Positions 8,103 to 16,226 of a stretch of DNA of 43,234 nucleotides are shown one piece after another (positions within the stretch are counted from its first letter, which is position 1; each line of letters begins with the position of its first letter). The stretch is from an uncultured Peptococcaceae bacterium. Lineage in GTDB: Bacteria > Bacillota > Peptococcia > Peptococcales > Peptococcaceae. The notes beneath the pieces are model-generated. The model was not told the origin of the DNA, ran no database searches, and worked only from the letters and a program-made list of their open reading frames with translations. Both the position numbers and the translations under genes were made by a program. The stretch covers positions 1 to 43,234 of the forward strand of contig CABQBF010000005.1 in assembly GCA_902462325.1 (NCBI GenBank), written 5' to 3'.

Positions 8103-9155
8103 TTAAATCAATCCCAGCAAATACCACCATGGTAGTACCAAAACCCAAAATAGCACCAATGTAATCCCCATTTTAATCACATTATACTTCATAAATTCTT
8201 TCATACTCATAACACCGAAGCCAAACATAACTAACAAGTAGGCATTTTCATACGGGAAAAACACCATATCATTGGCAAAAAACATAGCCATGAAAGGTAA
8301 CGCCGGATAGGCAATCCCCAAGCCTGTTCCTAATGCTGCCAATGGTCCTGGGAACATCGCTTGCATTGCAGATGGTGTCATCAGTATATTCATAATGATT
8401 CCTAAAATAATACATAATAATAAAAATAACGATTTGGGACAGCCTTGCAGCATAGGTGTGATGTACGTACTAATTGCCGCACCAATCCCTACAGCACCAC
8501 CAACTGTGCCAATTCCCATACAAGAAGCAATAAACACGATGAAGCCTAAATTAATCGTATCCAAAGATTTTTTCTTAGTAGCTACATTGATACCTGGCAG
8601 AAAAAATAACATCGGAATGATGATAAATCCATAGTTCGTGTCTAAATGATGCATTGGCTCTAACAAGATATATGCAAATAACAAAATCGTTAATACAATG
8701 GCTTTTTTCTCACTGCCAGATAGTTTTCCAATTTTGTCATACTCGTTTTCAAAGTATTCTTGTCCACCATGAATAGCTTTTTCTGGCTTATACAGTTTGA
8801 CAAAAACAAATATGATAATAAATTGAATCACCGTCAAAGGCAGATTATACAAAATTGGAACCCACCAGAAAGCAACAAATTCTGGCACTATCATTTGTAC
8901 ACCAGCTTGCCACATTGCCAACCCTGGAGGATTATATAAAAAATTTAACGAAGCAGTGGAAACAATTTGTGCTACAATCATAATTAAGATACCTTCTTTG
9001 GTGTGCTCCATTTTCAAGGCTTTTACCACACCATAACACAGTACAATCGTTACCATCCAGCCATGGGTAAACGATAAAAACTGAACAATTAAACAAGCAA
9101 CCATTAAGGCAAACAATAACTTTGTAAAGCTGCCTTTCACTTTGTTCCTGCCCAC
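8103..9155 (-). CDS. DASS/SLC13-type anion transporter, C-terminal part (frameshifted gene)
   Basis: About 345 residues of hydrophobic sequence continue the transporter begun at 9137-9481 in another frame. They include the glycine-rich GIGTVGGAVGIGAA segment and a late PSAMQAMFPGPL region typical of sodium/dicarboxylate symporters of the divalent anion family. The first possible start in this frame is a GTG at 9155 with no ribosome binding site, and it overlaps the end of the preceding fragment by 19 bases. Together the two parts add up to about 460 residues, the normal family length, so this looks like one gene broken by a single-base indel. It may be a real mutation or a sequencing error. 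If functional, it would import a di- or tricarboxylate with Na+. Confidence 0.8.
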   Translation of the reverse strand: MGRNKVKGSFTKLLFALMVACLIVQFLSFTHGWMVTIVLCYGVVKALKMEHTKEGILIMIVAQIVSTASLNFLYNPPGLAMWQAGVQMIVPEFVAFWWVPILYNLPLTVIQFIIIFVFVKLYKPEKAIHGGQEYFENEYDKIGKLSGSEKKAIVLTILLFAYILLEPMHHLDTNYGFIIIPMLFFLPGINVATKKKSLDTINLGFIVFIASCMGIGTVGGAVGIGAAISTYITPMLQGCPKSLFLLLCIILGIIMNILMTPSAMQAMFPGPLAALGTGLGIAYPALPFMAMFFANDMVFFPYENAYLLVMFGFGVMSMKEFMKYNVIKMGITLVLFWVLVLPWWYLLGLI

Positions 9156-9481
9156 ATCACAATACGATGCAATAACCCGCTTTCATCTAAGGCATTGACA
9201 AAAACCATAGCTCCAATTACCATGAACATCATAAGACTACTAGACCAAATTCCTAAAGCTGTATTAACCGGTGCGGCGCCAAGAATTACATACATAACCG
9301 GTAACAACAAACCTACCAGCAAATTCGGTAACAACTCAAACGCAGCCAGCGAAAGCACAAATACAGTAGCTACCAGAAAAGCCCGCATCTCCACTGTAAA
9401 CACATCAGTAATTGGAATCAATTGAAAACAAATAGGAATTAAAATGGCTACTACCCACTTTATTTTTGTTGCATTTGACAT
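9137..9481 (-). CDS. DASS/SLC13-type anion transporter, N-terminal part (frameshifted gene)
   Basis: The first 114 residues of the same transporter, starting at ATG 9481 (MSNATKIKWVVAILIP), with AGGATGAGG 5 bases upstream. In-frame sequence before this ATG is most likely leader. It holds the first three or four membrane helices and ends at GTK followed by TGA, just where the downstream frame takes over. There is no convincing slippery heptamer at the junction (A ACA AAG), which argues against programmed frameshifting. It begins the AT-rich DASS-amidohydrolase transcript. Confidence 0.78.
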   Translation of the reverse strand: MSNATKIKWVVAILIPICFQLIPITDVFTVEMRAFLVATVFVLSLAAFELLPNLLVGLLLPVMYVILGAAPVNTALGIWSSSLMMFMVIGAMVFVNALDESGLLHRIVMWAGTK

Positions 9482-9629
9482 AAAAACCTCATCCTTTCCT
9501 GTAAAATAATCCAAAACAAGCGAAACTATGAACCGTAAATAAGAAAAGGATTTGCGCAAATCGTAACTATTTACTATAATCAATTATAATACATAAGATA
9601 TTTTTTGCATAATGCCCCTTGGATATGAG

Positions 9630-9654
9630 TTGTTATAGCAAAAAGGTATAACAA
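9630..9654. promoter_or_regulatory. Dyad upstream of the DASS gene, possible LysR operator
   Basis: TTGTTATA (9630-9637) and TATAACAA (9647-9654) form perfect 8-bp arms around 9 bases, about 150 bases upstream of the DASS start codon. Its size and AT-rich symmetric form suit a LysR-type recognition site. The assignment is inference from position only. Confidence 0.4.
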
Positions 9655-9693
9655 GCTCTTTATAAATCAATATTTTTGAGTCGGTTTACATAA

Positions 9694-9741
9694 AAAAGCA
9701 TCTTTGCGTTTTCCTTGCCAAGAAAACACAAAGATGCTTTT
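9694..9741. terminator. Terminator downstream of the toxin-antitoxin pair
   Basis: AAAAGCATCTTTG (9694-9706) pairs perfectly with CAAAGATGCTTTT (9729-9741). On the minus strand it is followed by TTA and lies 18 bases past the toxin stop codon. Its core CTTTGCGTTTTC resembles the LysR terminator at 7100-7111. Confidence 0.8.
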
Positions 9742-9758
9742 GCCAATCGTATTTTTCC

Positions 9759-10034
9759 TCAAAATAAATCGCTATGGATACCTGTTCTAGTGAGATACAG
9801 TTCCAACATATCATTACGTATCGCATAAATTAATATCCAATCTGATGTAACATGACATTCCCGACAGCCTGCATACTCGCCTTTTAAGGCATGATCCCGA
9901 TTTTTCTCCGGCAATGGCTCTCCTGCTGCCAACATCGTTACAATCTCATCCAACAACATCATGTCATAACCGTGCTTTATGGCTATTTTTAAGTCTCGTT
10001 CGAATTTACCAGAAGAAACGATCTTATAATTCAC
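9759..10034 (-). CDS. YafQ-family (RelE superfamily) mRNA interferase toxin
   Basis: A 91-residue type II toxin expected to cleave mRNA on the ribosome. The sequence matches the YafQ group: HALKGEYAGCRECHV followed by SDWILIYAI in the middle, and LTRTGIHSDLF at the very end. His87 in HSDLF occupies the position of the catalytic His87 of E. coli YafQ; the other acidic and histidine positions of that family also look present. The start ATG at 10034 overlaps the end of the antitoxin gene by 11 bases, so translation is probably coupled. The gene appears intact. Confidence 0.92.
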   Translation of the reverse strand: MNYKIVSSGKFERDLKIAIKHGYDMMLLDEIVTMLAAGEPLPEKNRDHALKGEYAGCRECHVTSDWILIYAIRNDMLELYLTRTGIHSDLF

Positions 10035-10302
10035 GTTTTACCTCCTCTAATAACTCCGCGAAACTAGAATAATATTTTTTGTCTGGGGATGCCTGTAGTT
10101 CACGTACTTCTTCTATGGCTTCCAATGTTTCTTCATTTGGAATCTCTGCTTTCAGCTCAAATGGAATGCTCTGGGTGCGAATGACCTGCCGCAAAAATAA
10201 ATTGACTGCCGTTGTGACATCTAACCCCAGCTCCGCAAACACCTGCTGCGCTTTGCGTTTTACCTCACTGTCCATCCGAATATTCATGCTGGTTGTTGCC
10301 AT
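10024..10302 (-). CDS. RelB/DinJ-family antitoxin
   Basis: The 92-residue partner of the YafQ-type toxin. The N terminus (SMNIRMDSEVKRKAQQVFAE then TTAVNLFLRQ) is a ribbon-helix-helix DNA-binding region of the RelB/DinJ type. The C terminus is acidic and probably wraps the toxin. The ATG at 10302 is preceded by AGAAGGAGG at 9 bases; a longer in-frame start at 10326 lacks such a site. Like its relatives it should repress its own promoter, and a strong dyad lies across that promoter. Confidence 0.93.
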   Translation of the reverse strand: MATTSMNIRMDSEVKRKAQQVFAELGLDVTTAVNLFLRQVIRTQSIPFELKAEIPNEETLEAIEEVRELQASPDKKYYSSFAELLEEVKREL

Positions 10303-10329
10303 AATCGTCTGCCTCCTTCTGTTCAACTG

Positions 10330-10383
10330 TTTTATGCTTTCTGAACCTATCTATAATATAGCATAAAATGCATCCACTGTAAA
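10330..10383 (-). promoter_or_regulatory. Promoter and dyad operator of the antitoxin-toxin operon
   Basis: On the minus strand TTTACA (10378-10383) and TATATT (10355-10360) are 17 bases apart. A perfect 9-bp inverted repeat, TTTTATGCT at 10330-10338 and AGCATAAAA at 10360-10368, surrounds the start-site region and overlaps the -10. This is where an autoregulating RelB-type repressor would bind. The repressor match is inference. Confidence 0.7.
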
Positions 10384-10404
10384 CCTAGCAGGCATATTTT
10401 GCAT

Positions 10405-11280
10405 TCATTTCTGCTCCGATACAACCAAGCCGACACAGGTCAACAGCGTGCCTGCCAGCATAAGCAGCGAAATCGGCTCCTGCAAGACGATGGCGGAGGT
10501 GACCACGGTAATCACCGGCACCAGATAAATATATATGCTGGTTTTCACTGCGCCCAGCACTTTCACAGCATAATTCCAAGTGACAAAGCACAAGGCGGAA
10601 GCGCCCAGACCTAAGAATAACAGATTTCCGGCGTTAATCGGGGTAACCATCCGGCTCCACTGCCACTGAAAATGGAACATACACAACGTCGGCAGCATGA
10701 AGACCAAGCCATAGGCAAACACCCGGCGCGTTGTCTGAATGGTGGAAAACCCATAGCTGCTGATTTTTCTGGTCAAAATGGAATAGCTAGCCCACACCAA
10801 AGCAGCCAGCACAGCCAAGAAATCGCCCAATGGATTCAGCGCCAATTTGGCGCCGTTAAAACTAATCATGCAAATTCCCAGCATTGCGATTGCAAAACCG
10901 ACAAAAAACCGAACCTGGGGCTTTTCCTGCTGCCGCAAAAACAGACCGCTTAGAATTGCCGTAAAGCACGGCGCTATGGAAATAATCACTCCTACATTGG
11001 AAGCCATCGTATAGGTGAGCGCGATGTTTTCCAATAGATAATACAAACAAATGCCGCATAGTCCTGCCAGCGCAAAAATCAATTCCTGCGCTTTGGTCGT
11101 TTTGGGCATAGGGCGGGGATAAATCAACAGCAACGCCAAAAAGCCCAGCAAAAAACGGAAAAATAAAATTTCTACCGGCTGAAAGTCCTGTAATAATAGT
11201 TTGGTGGAAATAAAGGTGGTTCCCCAAATAAAAATGGTCAGCAAGGCCGCCAAATGGCCCCTGCGATTTGATTGCTCCAT
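10405..11280 (-). CDS. EamA-type (DMT superfamily) transporter
   Basis: A 291-residue inner-membrane protein with ten predicted helices in two EamA halves (about residues 8-140 and 150-287). The first half begins LLTIFIWGTTFISTK, a typical EamA opening. Family members export amino acids, metabolites or drugs; the substrate cannot be read from sequence. The gene starts only 5 bases after the AraC-type regulator gene and is surely cotranscribed with it, so the regulator probably controls export of its own inducer. Confidence 0.93.
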   Translation of the reverse strand: MEQSNRRGHLAALLTIFIWGTTFISTKLLLQDFQPVEILFFRFLLGFLALLLIYPRPMPKTTKAQELIFALAGLCGICLYYLLENIALTYTMASNVGVIISIAPCFTAILSGLFLRQQEKPQVRFFVGFAIAMLGICMISFNGAKLALNPLGDFLAVLAALVWASYSILTRKISSYGFSTIQTTRRVFAYGLVFMLPTLCMFHFQWQWSRMVTPINAGNLLFLGLGASALCFVTWNYAVKVLGAVKTSIYIYLVPVITVVTSAIVLQEPISLLMLAGTLLTCVGLVVSEQK

Positions 11281-11285
11281 GTCTG

Positions 11286-12113
11286 TTACTCCCTGCTTTG
11301 TTTTTTCGCGAACATCTCTCGATAGGCGCCGGGCGTTAAGCCAATCATCTGCTGAAAATAATTGGTGAAATGGCTCTGGTCAGAAAATCCGGTCTGCAGC
11401 GCCGCATCAATGGGCGCCCAACCTTGCTGCAGCAATTTTTGCGCCGCGCCGACGCGGATGGCTTGCAAATACCGATAGGGCGTAACGCCTTTGGATTTGG
11501 TAAAAGCCCGTAGCAGTGTCGATTTGCTCAGCCCGACAACCTGACAGACCTGTTCCAAACCAATGGTCTGCGCGTAATGCTGCTGTAAAAACTGGCAGGC
11601 TTGCTCCACCTCAATACGACAATCGGGAATGCTGTGGTCAAAGGGCTGGCTGTAGCGCTGTATCAATTCGGACAACAAAAATAACAGCGCCTCTTCCTTT
11701 TCAAATTCCGCTGCCTGATGCAGTATCATTTCATGCAATATCCGCAAATGCCGGGCAAGGTCTTCATCCTTAAACACAGGACAGCTAAAAACAGGCAACT
11801 CCGTTAAGCCGGCAATTTCTACAACAAGCCGTTGCATTACGGCACTATCGATATTCACCGTCCGATATTCCAACGGCTCGCTGCCGCACTGCAGGCATCC
11901 ATGGTTATCGCCGGGATTGAACACAAATAAATGGCCCCGCTTTAGATGATATTCCTGCTTGCGGCAGGACATTACCGTATTGCCCGCTTCAATCAATCCA
12001 AACACATAATACCCATGAAAATGATTTATAAATCCCTTGTTCAACTGTCTAAAATAATAGGCGCTGATTTGTAACGTTTCATCGTAACAAACCTGCCGCG
12101 TCGACTTTTCCAT
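11286..12113 (-). CDS. AraC-family transcriptional regulator
   Basis: A 275-residue regulator with an N-terminal cupin-type sensing domain (about residues 15-140, containing HFHGYYVFGLIEAG and FNPGDNH) and two C-terminal helix-turn-helix motifs (about 170-268: IGLEQVCQVVGLSKSTLLRA and a second ending YREMF). GGGAGGG lies 7 bases before the ATG. It is the first gene of a pair with the EamA transporter. AraC regulators of this layout usually activate the adjoining exporter gene. The ligand is unknown. Confidence 0.93.
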   Translation of the reverse strand: MEKSTRQVCYDETLQISAYYFRQLNKGFINHFHGYYVFGLIEAGNTVMSCRKQEYHLKRGHLFVFNPGDNHGCLQCGSEPLEYRTVNIDSAVMQRLVVEIAGLTELPVFSCPVFKDEDLARHLRILHEMILHQAAEFEKEEALLFLLSELIQRYSQPFDHSIPDCRIEVEQACQFLQQHYAQTIGLEQVCQVVGLSKSTLLRAFTKSKGVTPYRYLQAIRVGAAQKLLQQGWAPIDAALQTGFSDQSHFTNYFQQMIGLTPGAYREMFAKKQSRE

Positions 12114-12217
12114 TCCGCAGCCCTCCCGTCATTGTTTTATTGTAACGCAGCGCCATGGAAAAAGGCTTGTAAAATATCGTCAATTTGCTGCGGCCCATAG
12201 TGCCAAATAACGCTGAA

Positions 12218-12259
12218 CAAAAAACTGCCATATCCGAAATAAATTCTGGATATGACAGT
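12218..12259 (-). terminator. Terminator of the feo operon
   Basis: Minus-strand arms ACTGTCATATCC and GGATATGGCAGT form a 12-bp stem with one G-T pair, followed by TTTTTTG. It lies 22 bases past the stop codon of the small Cys-rich gene. Confidence 0.88.
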
Positions 12260-12280
12260 ATTTTCTCTGTATCATACAAT

Positions 12281-12424
12281 TTATTTTCTGCACTGCTGTT
12301 TGCCAGCACAATGATTGCAGCCGCATTGGCAGCCATTGCCGCTTTTCCACTGCCGATAGGTTTTGCGCAGCACCCAGCCTGCATATAGCACGATGGCTGC
12401 GCCTAATAGGATTGTTGCCAGCAT
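12281..12424 (-). CDS. FeoB-associated Cys-rich membrane protein, 47 aa
   Basis: A small single-pass membrane protein: one N-terminal helix (MLATILLGAAIVLYAGWVL), a basic stretch, then a C-terminal cysteine cluster GCQCGCNHCAGKQQC. It lies 10 bases downstream of feoB on the same strand and has AAGGAGG 5 bases before its ATG. This matches the small Cys-rich partner proteins that often follow feoB in anaerobes; it may help deliver or gate Fe(II), but its role is not established. Confidence 0.88.
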   Translation of the reverse strand: MLATILLGAAIVLYAGWVLRKTYRQWKSGNGCQCGCNHCAGKQQCRK

Positions 12425-12434
12425 AACGGCCTCC

Positions 12435-14489
12435 TTATACAAACAGCATCCCAATATGGTAGATAACAAAGGTAACGACCCATGCCACCACTAACTGAAA
12501 CACCATGGCCTGTCCGGTCCATTTCCAACTGCCGGACTCCCGCTTGATGGTTGCCAGCGTAGCGGTACAGGGCGTATAGAGCAGGCAGAAGGTCATCAAC
12601 GCATAGGCATTGACTGCGCCAAAACCCATGACAGCCAGCATGCCCACCAAATCATCCATACCAGCCTGCGAGTTAATATTGTTAATGCCAAACAATACAC
12701 TGCAGCTAGATACCACCACTTCTTTGGCAGCAATGCCGGAAATCAGCGCCACCACAATCTGCCAATAACCTAAGCCGATAGGCGTAAAGATTGGAACCAA
12801 CACTTTCCCCATAATGGCGCCAAAGCTCTGTCCCATATCTTCGGCCAAACCATGCGGTCCACAGTTGAGCAGCACCCACATGATGATAGACGCTACAAAG
12901 ATAATCGTACCGGCTCTGGTGATATAATCTTTCACCTTTTCCCACACATAGATGGCAATGCTGTAGGCATTGGGCGCTTTATATTCGGGCAGCTCAATCA
13001 ATAAATTATTTTTGCTTTCTTTTTTATCAATCAGTTTCAGCACCAGCGCTGTCGCCAAAGCCACTACAATGCCCAAAATATACATGGAGTATGCCACCAC
13101 CATGGCATGCTCGGCAAAAAACATCTGCGAGAACACCACATAAATCGGCAAACGGGCGCTGCAGGACATAAACGGCGTAATCAAAATCGTTTTTCTGCGG
13201 TCCCGTGGATCTTCCAACGCTCTGGAAGCCATGATAGCCGGCACCGTACAGCCAAAACCCAGCAGCATAGGAATAAAGGCGCGGCCCGATAAGCCCAGCC
13301 GTCCCATAAGGCCATCCATCACATAGGCCACTCTTGCCATATAGCCGCTGTCCTCCAAAAAGGCCAAAGCCAAAAACAGGATAAAAATGTTGGGCAAAAA
13401 GGTTAAGATACCGCCCACACCAGCCACGATCCCGTCAATGACTAAGGAAATCAAAACTTCGTTCACCTGAAAATGAGTCAAGCAGTTGAGAATACCTATG
13501 GAACACCACTCTATGGCGGCTTCTACAAAGGTTTCCTTTAACCAATCGCCAACGGTGAAGGTCAGGCCAAATACCAGCGCCATGATGCCTAAAAAAATAG
13601 GCACACCCCAGATTGGATGAGTCAGCAGCCCATCTACCTTGTCGGTTCGCTCTGCCTTCTGCTCTTTGTTCATCAGCACTTCATCGATAATTTCTTCAAT
13701 GAAATCATATTTTTGATTGATAATATCTTTTTCGTAGCTGCGGTCCATCACCTGCGGCAAATCCACCGGATAACGGGCCATAATGTCGGCATCCTGTTCC
13801 AACAACTTTAGCGCGTGCCAGCGATAATTTTTCATATCGGGATAGCGCTGCTTCAGCACCTCGGTGACGGCGTCGATTTTATCTTCAATCAAATCGCTGT
13901 ACACCATGGCATATTCGGCATGATGGTCGTGTTGATGCTGGCTGGCTTCCTCCATAGCGTCATGCTCATGAATTAACACCACCGGCTCGTCTTTATCCAC
14001 GTGATGGGCCACAGCATGCATCAAAATATCCAGTCCCCGTTTTTTACGAGCCGATACTGGCACCACAGGAATACCCAGCATTTCCGGCAAACGGTGCATA
14101 TCAATTTCCATGCCCCGTTCTTCTACAATATCCATCATATTTAAGGCCAGCACCACCGGCTTGCCCAGCTCAATCAACTGCAAGGTCAAATACAGATTGC
14201 GCTCCAACGCAGACGCATCGGCAATATCTACAATCACATCCACATCATCGCTGAGAATAAATTCCCGAGATACCTTTTCCTCCATAGTATAAGAGGTGAG
14301 GCTGTAAATACCGGGCAAGTCCACCAATTTAAACGTATGCCCGTGATATTGCATAGAGCCTTCCTTTTTTTCTACTGTAACGCCCGGCCAGTTGGCAACT
14401 TTCAGCTTAGCGCCGGTGTACGCATTAAACAGTGTCGTTTTGCCACAGTTGGGATTTCCAATAAATCCGATACTGACTGTATCCTTCAT
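12435..14489 (-). CDS. feoB: Ferrous iron transport protein B
   Basis: The 684-residue Fe(II) transporter. The N-terminal cytosolic G domain carries GNPNCGKTTLFNAYTG (G1), DLPGIYSLT (G3) and ALNMMDI (G4). A His-rich segment around residues 175-190 precedes the helical spacer. The C-terminal half contains the two inverted Gate regions (including MARVAYVMDGLMGRLGLSGR and GFGCTVPA) and the FeoB core between them. Its ATG overlaps the feoA stop codon as ATGA, a classic coupling arrangement, with AAGGAGG upstream. Length and motifs look complete. Confidence 0.97.
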   Translation of the reverse strand: MKDTVSIGFIGNPNCGKTTLFNAYTGAKLKVANWPGVTVEKKEGSMQYHGHTFKLVDLPGIYSLTSYTMEEKVSREFILSDDVDVIVDIADASALERNLYLTLQLIELGKPVVLALNMMDIVEERGMEIDMHRLPEMLGIPVVPVSARKKRGLDILMHAVAHHVDKDEPVVLIHEHDAMEEASQHQHDHHAEYAMVYSDLIEDKIDAVTEVLKQRYPDMKNYRWHALKLLEQDADIMARYPVDLPQVMDRSYEKDIINQKYDFIEEIIDEVLMNKEQKAERTDKVDGLLTHPIWGVPIFLGIMALVFGLTFTVGDWLKETFVEAAIEWCSIGILNCLTHFQVNEVLISLVIDGIVAGVGGILTFLPNIFILFLALAFLEDSGYMARVAYVMDGLMGRLGLSGRAFIPMLLGFGCTVPAIMASRALEDPRDRRKTILITPFMSCSARLPIYVVFSQMFFAEHAMVVAYSMYILGIVVALATALVLKLIDKKESKNNLLIELPEYKAPNAYSIAIYVWEKVKDYITRAGTIIFVASIIMWVLLNCGPHGLAEDMGQSFGAIMGKVLVPIFTPIGLGYWQIVVALISGIAAKEVVVSSCSVLFGINNINSQAGMDDLVGMLAVMGFGAVNAYALMTFCLLYTPCTATLATIKRESGSWKWTGQAMVFQLVVAWVVTFVIYHIGMLFV

Positions 14490-14716
14490 TGTCCGGCCTC
14501 CTTAATGTGAATTCCGGCTGCAATTTGCTTTCCTACTGCAAAACGGGTTCCCCGCACCTTTACAATAATAGCGCCATCTTTTTTCTTGTTCAAAACGGTA
14601 ATGCTCGTCCCTGCCGTCAGCCCTAACGCCTCCAACCGGCGTTCCACCGGCAATTCTAAACCAGACACGTCCGCTACCTGATAGGTCTTTTGTATCAAGC
14701 TGTCGTTTAAATTCAA
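14486..14716 (-). CDS. feoA: FeoA domain protein
   Basis: A 76-residue SH3-like FeoA protein, the small cytosolic partner required for FeoB activity. The motif RRLEALGLTAGTSITVLNKK is typical. The start is a TTG at 14716 preceded by GAGGGGG at 8 bases; no in-frame ATG is available nearby, so this non-ATG start is the best reading. It is the first gene of feoA-feoB-Cys-rich protein and has its own promoter. Confidence 0.93.
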   Translation of the reverse strand: MNLNDSLIQKTYQVADVSGLELPVERRLEALGLTAGTSITVLNKKKDGAIIVKVRGTRFAVGKQIAAGIHIKEAGQ

Positions 14717-14761
14717 TCTTATGGCCCCCTCTGCCTAATTACGACATATCTTTTCACATAA

Positions 14762-14790
14762 ATTCTATCACGTTACATAGTGCTTTTCAA
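14762..14790 (-). promoter_or_regulatory. Promoter of the feo operon
   Basis: On the minus strand TTGAAA (14785-14790) and TAGAAT (14762-14767) are separated by 17 bases, about 45 bases upstream of the feoA TTG. No classical Fur box is evident over it. Confidence 0.65.
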
Positions 14791-14838
14791 TGTTCAGTAT
14801 TTTTAAAATAGTTGCAATCGTAATATTTTAGAGCAAAT

Positions 14839-14854
14839 TTGTCACCATTGACAA
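14839..14854. promoter_or_regulatory. Perfect dyad TTGTCA-N4-TGACAA upstream of the feo promoter
   Basis: A 16-base palindrome with 6-bp arms lies about 50 bases upstream of the -35 element of feoA. It could bind a metal-responsive or other regulator, but I do not recognise it as a Fur or DtxR consensus. Confidence 0.4.
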
Positions 14855-14864
14855 TTTTCAACAT

Positions 14865-14900
14865 GAAAATACTGCCAGCAATCAAAAAAATCACTGGCAG
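14865..14900 (-). terminator. Likely terminator of the rapZ-yvcK-whiA transcript
   Basis: The arms CTGCCAG (14872-14878) and CTGGCAG (14894-14900) pair with additional inner A/T pairing. On the minus strand TATTTTC follows, a weak T tract. Confidence 0.6.
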
Positions 14901-14933
14901 CATTGTTTTATAATAATCCAACAATCTTTGATT

Positions 14934-15233
14934 TTATTTTCCTATTTGTTCAACTTCCTGCAATTCCAATTCCTCATCATAGTAATAATAATGAGCGGCT
15001 TTCGGCGCATCGGCAAACACAACCTTCACCATATATTTATTGCGGGCATGTCTGTCATAAACACTGTTCAGCTCTGCCAAATCCTCCTGCTGATACCCTA
15101 ATTCCTGCAAATAATCAGCCACCTGCCGTTCTAATTGATAGCGGGTAAGCGGCGAACCAAAATAATTCAGCAGCAAAATCACAGCCAATAGAACAACAGA
15201 TAGGATGGTACATACTTTTCTCCAGCTATGCAT
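14934..15233 (-). CDS. DUF3139 family membrane-anchored protein
   Basis: A 99-residue protein with one N-terminal membrane helix (about residues 7-26) and an extracellular domain containing QVADYLQELGY followed by KYMVKVVFADAP and a Tyr-rich segment. The pattern fits the DUF3139 family of small Gram-positive proteins of unknown function. AAAGGAGG lies 7 bases before the ATG. It follows whiA by 14 bases on the same strand, so it is probably the last gene of the rapZ-yvcK-whiA operon, which is not a usual member of that cluster. Confidence 0.75.
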   Translation of the reverse strand: MHSWRKVCTILSVVLLAVILLLNYFGSPLTRYQLERQVADYLQELGYQQEDLAELNSVYDRHARNKYMVKVVFADAPKAAHYYYYDEELELQEVEQIGK

Positions 15234-15247
15234 GCCGTGTCCTCCTT

Positions 15248-16207
15248 TTACAATTCTGTTCCGCCATAGCCCTTGCTGCGCAGCTCATCGGCCAATTCCT
15301 CCAGCTTGCGCATACGGTGATTAATGCCCGACTTGCCAATGGGCGGGTCCATCAATGTGCCCAGTTCTTTCAGGCTGACTTCGGGATAAGTCAGCCGCGC
15401 CTCTGCCACAGCCCGTAAACCGTCGCTCAGCTTTTCCAAACCATAGTATTTCTGCACAAATTCAATATTATTCTTTTGCCGCACCGCAGCGTCGATGGTT
15501 TTATTCATATTGGCGCTCTCGCAGTTTACCAAACGGTTTACCTGATTGCGCATCCCTTTCTGGATGCGAATATTCTCCAGCTCCAACAACGCTTGATGGG
15601 CGCCGATAATATTGAGGAAATCGGCAATTTGCTCACTTTCTTTTAAGTACACCAGCAGCACATTTTTCCGACCGCTGATTTTGGGATGCAAGCCAAAGGT
15701 TTCAATCAGCTTTACTAGGGAATCGGCATACTCCTCGCTGTTGGCCACAATTTCCAGATGATAGCTGTTCATCGGGTCGCTCAGAGAACCGGCGCCTAAA
15801 AATACGCCGCGCAGATAGCTGCGCTTGCAGCATTCCTTTTTTACCAGATTGGCGCTGATTTCTGGATTATACATCAGACCGTCTTTCATTAAGCCTAAGG
15901 TATCCAACACTTCCATCACTTTTGGTTGTCCCGGTACTCGCACCAGATACACGTTATTTTTTTTCAGCCGGTTGCGCCGTTGTACTGTAATCTCAGTTTC
16001 CACCTGAAACAATTTTTTTAAGCCCTTAAAGGCTTTTCGGGCTACTGCCGCATTCTCCGTCACCAGTTCCAGCCCAATCCCGTTCCGGTTGCCAATCAGG
16101 ATGGTGCCGTCCATGCGCACCAAACCGGCTAACTCGGCAATCTCACAGCATTTTTTATCATGCTCTAAATGGGCCAGCTCGTTTTTTATTTCATTGGAAA
16201 AGGACAT
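15248..16207 (-). CDS. whiA: WhiA-type DNA-binding protein
   Basis: A 319-residue protein with an N-terminal LAGLIDADG-like domain (ELAGLVRMDGTILIGNRNG, then YLRGVFLGAGSLSDP) and a C-terminal helix-turn-helix (LTYPEVSLKELGTLMDPPIG then INHRMRKLEELA). WhiA is required for sporulation septation in Streptomyces and affects cell division and chromosome segregation in Bacillus. A GTG two codons upstream of the chosen ATG (16207) would touch the ribosome binding site AAGGTGA, so the ATG is preferred. It lies 19 bases after yvcK in the conserved rapZ-yvcK-whiA order. Confidence 0.96.
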   Translation of the reverse strand: MSFSNEIKNELAHLEHDKKCCEIAELAGLVRMDGTILIGNRNGIGLELVTENAAVARKAFKGLKKLFQVETEITVQRRNRLKKNNVYLVRVPGQPKVMEVLDTLGLMKDGLMYNPEISANLVKKECCKRSYLRGVFLGAGSLSDPMNSYHLEIVANSEEYADSLVKLIETFGLHPKISGRKNVLLVYLKESEQIADFLNIIGAHQALLELENIRIQKGMRNQVNRLVNCESANMNKTIDAAVRQKNNIEFVQKYYGLEKLSDGLRAVAEARLTYPEVSLKELGTLMDPPIGKSGINHRMRKLEELADELRSKGYGGTEL

Positions 16208-16226
16208 TGCCACTCACCTTAACTTT

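Noticed and set aside
9137..9155. Programmed -1 frameshift in the DASS gene
   Set aside because: The heptamer A ACA AAG re-pairs poorly in the P site and no downstream stimulatory hairpin is evident.
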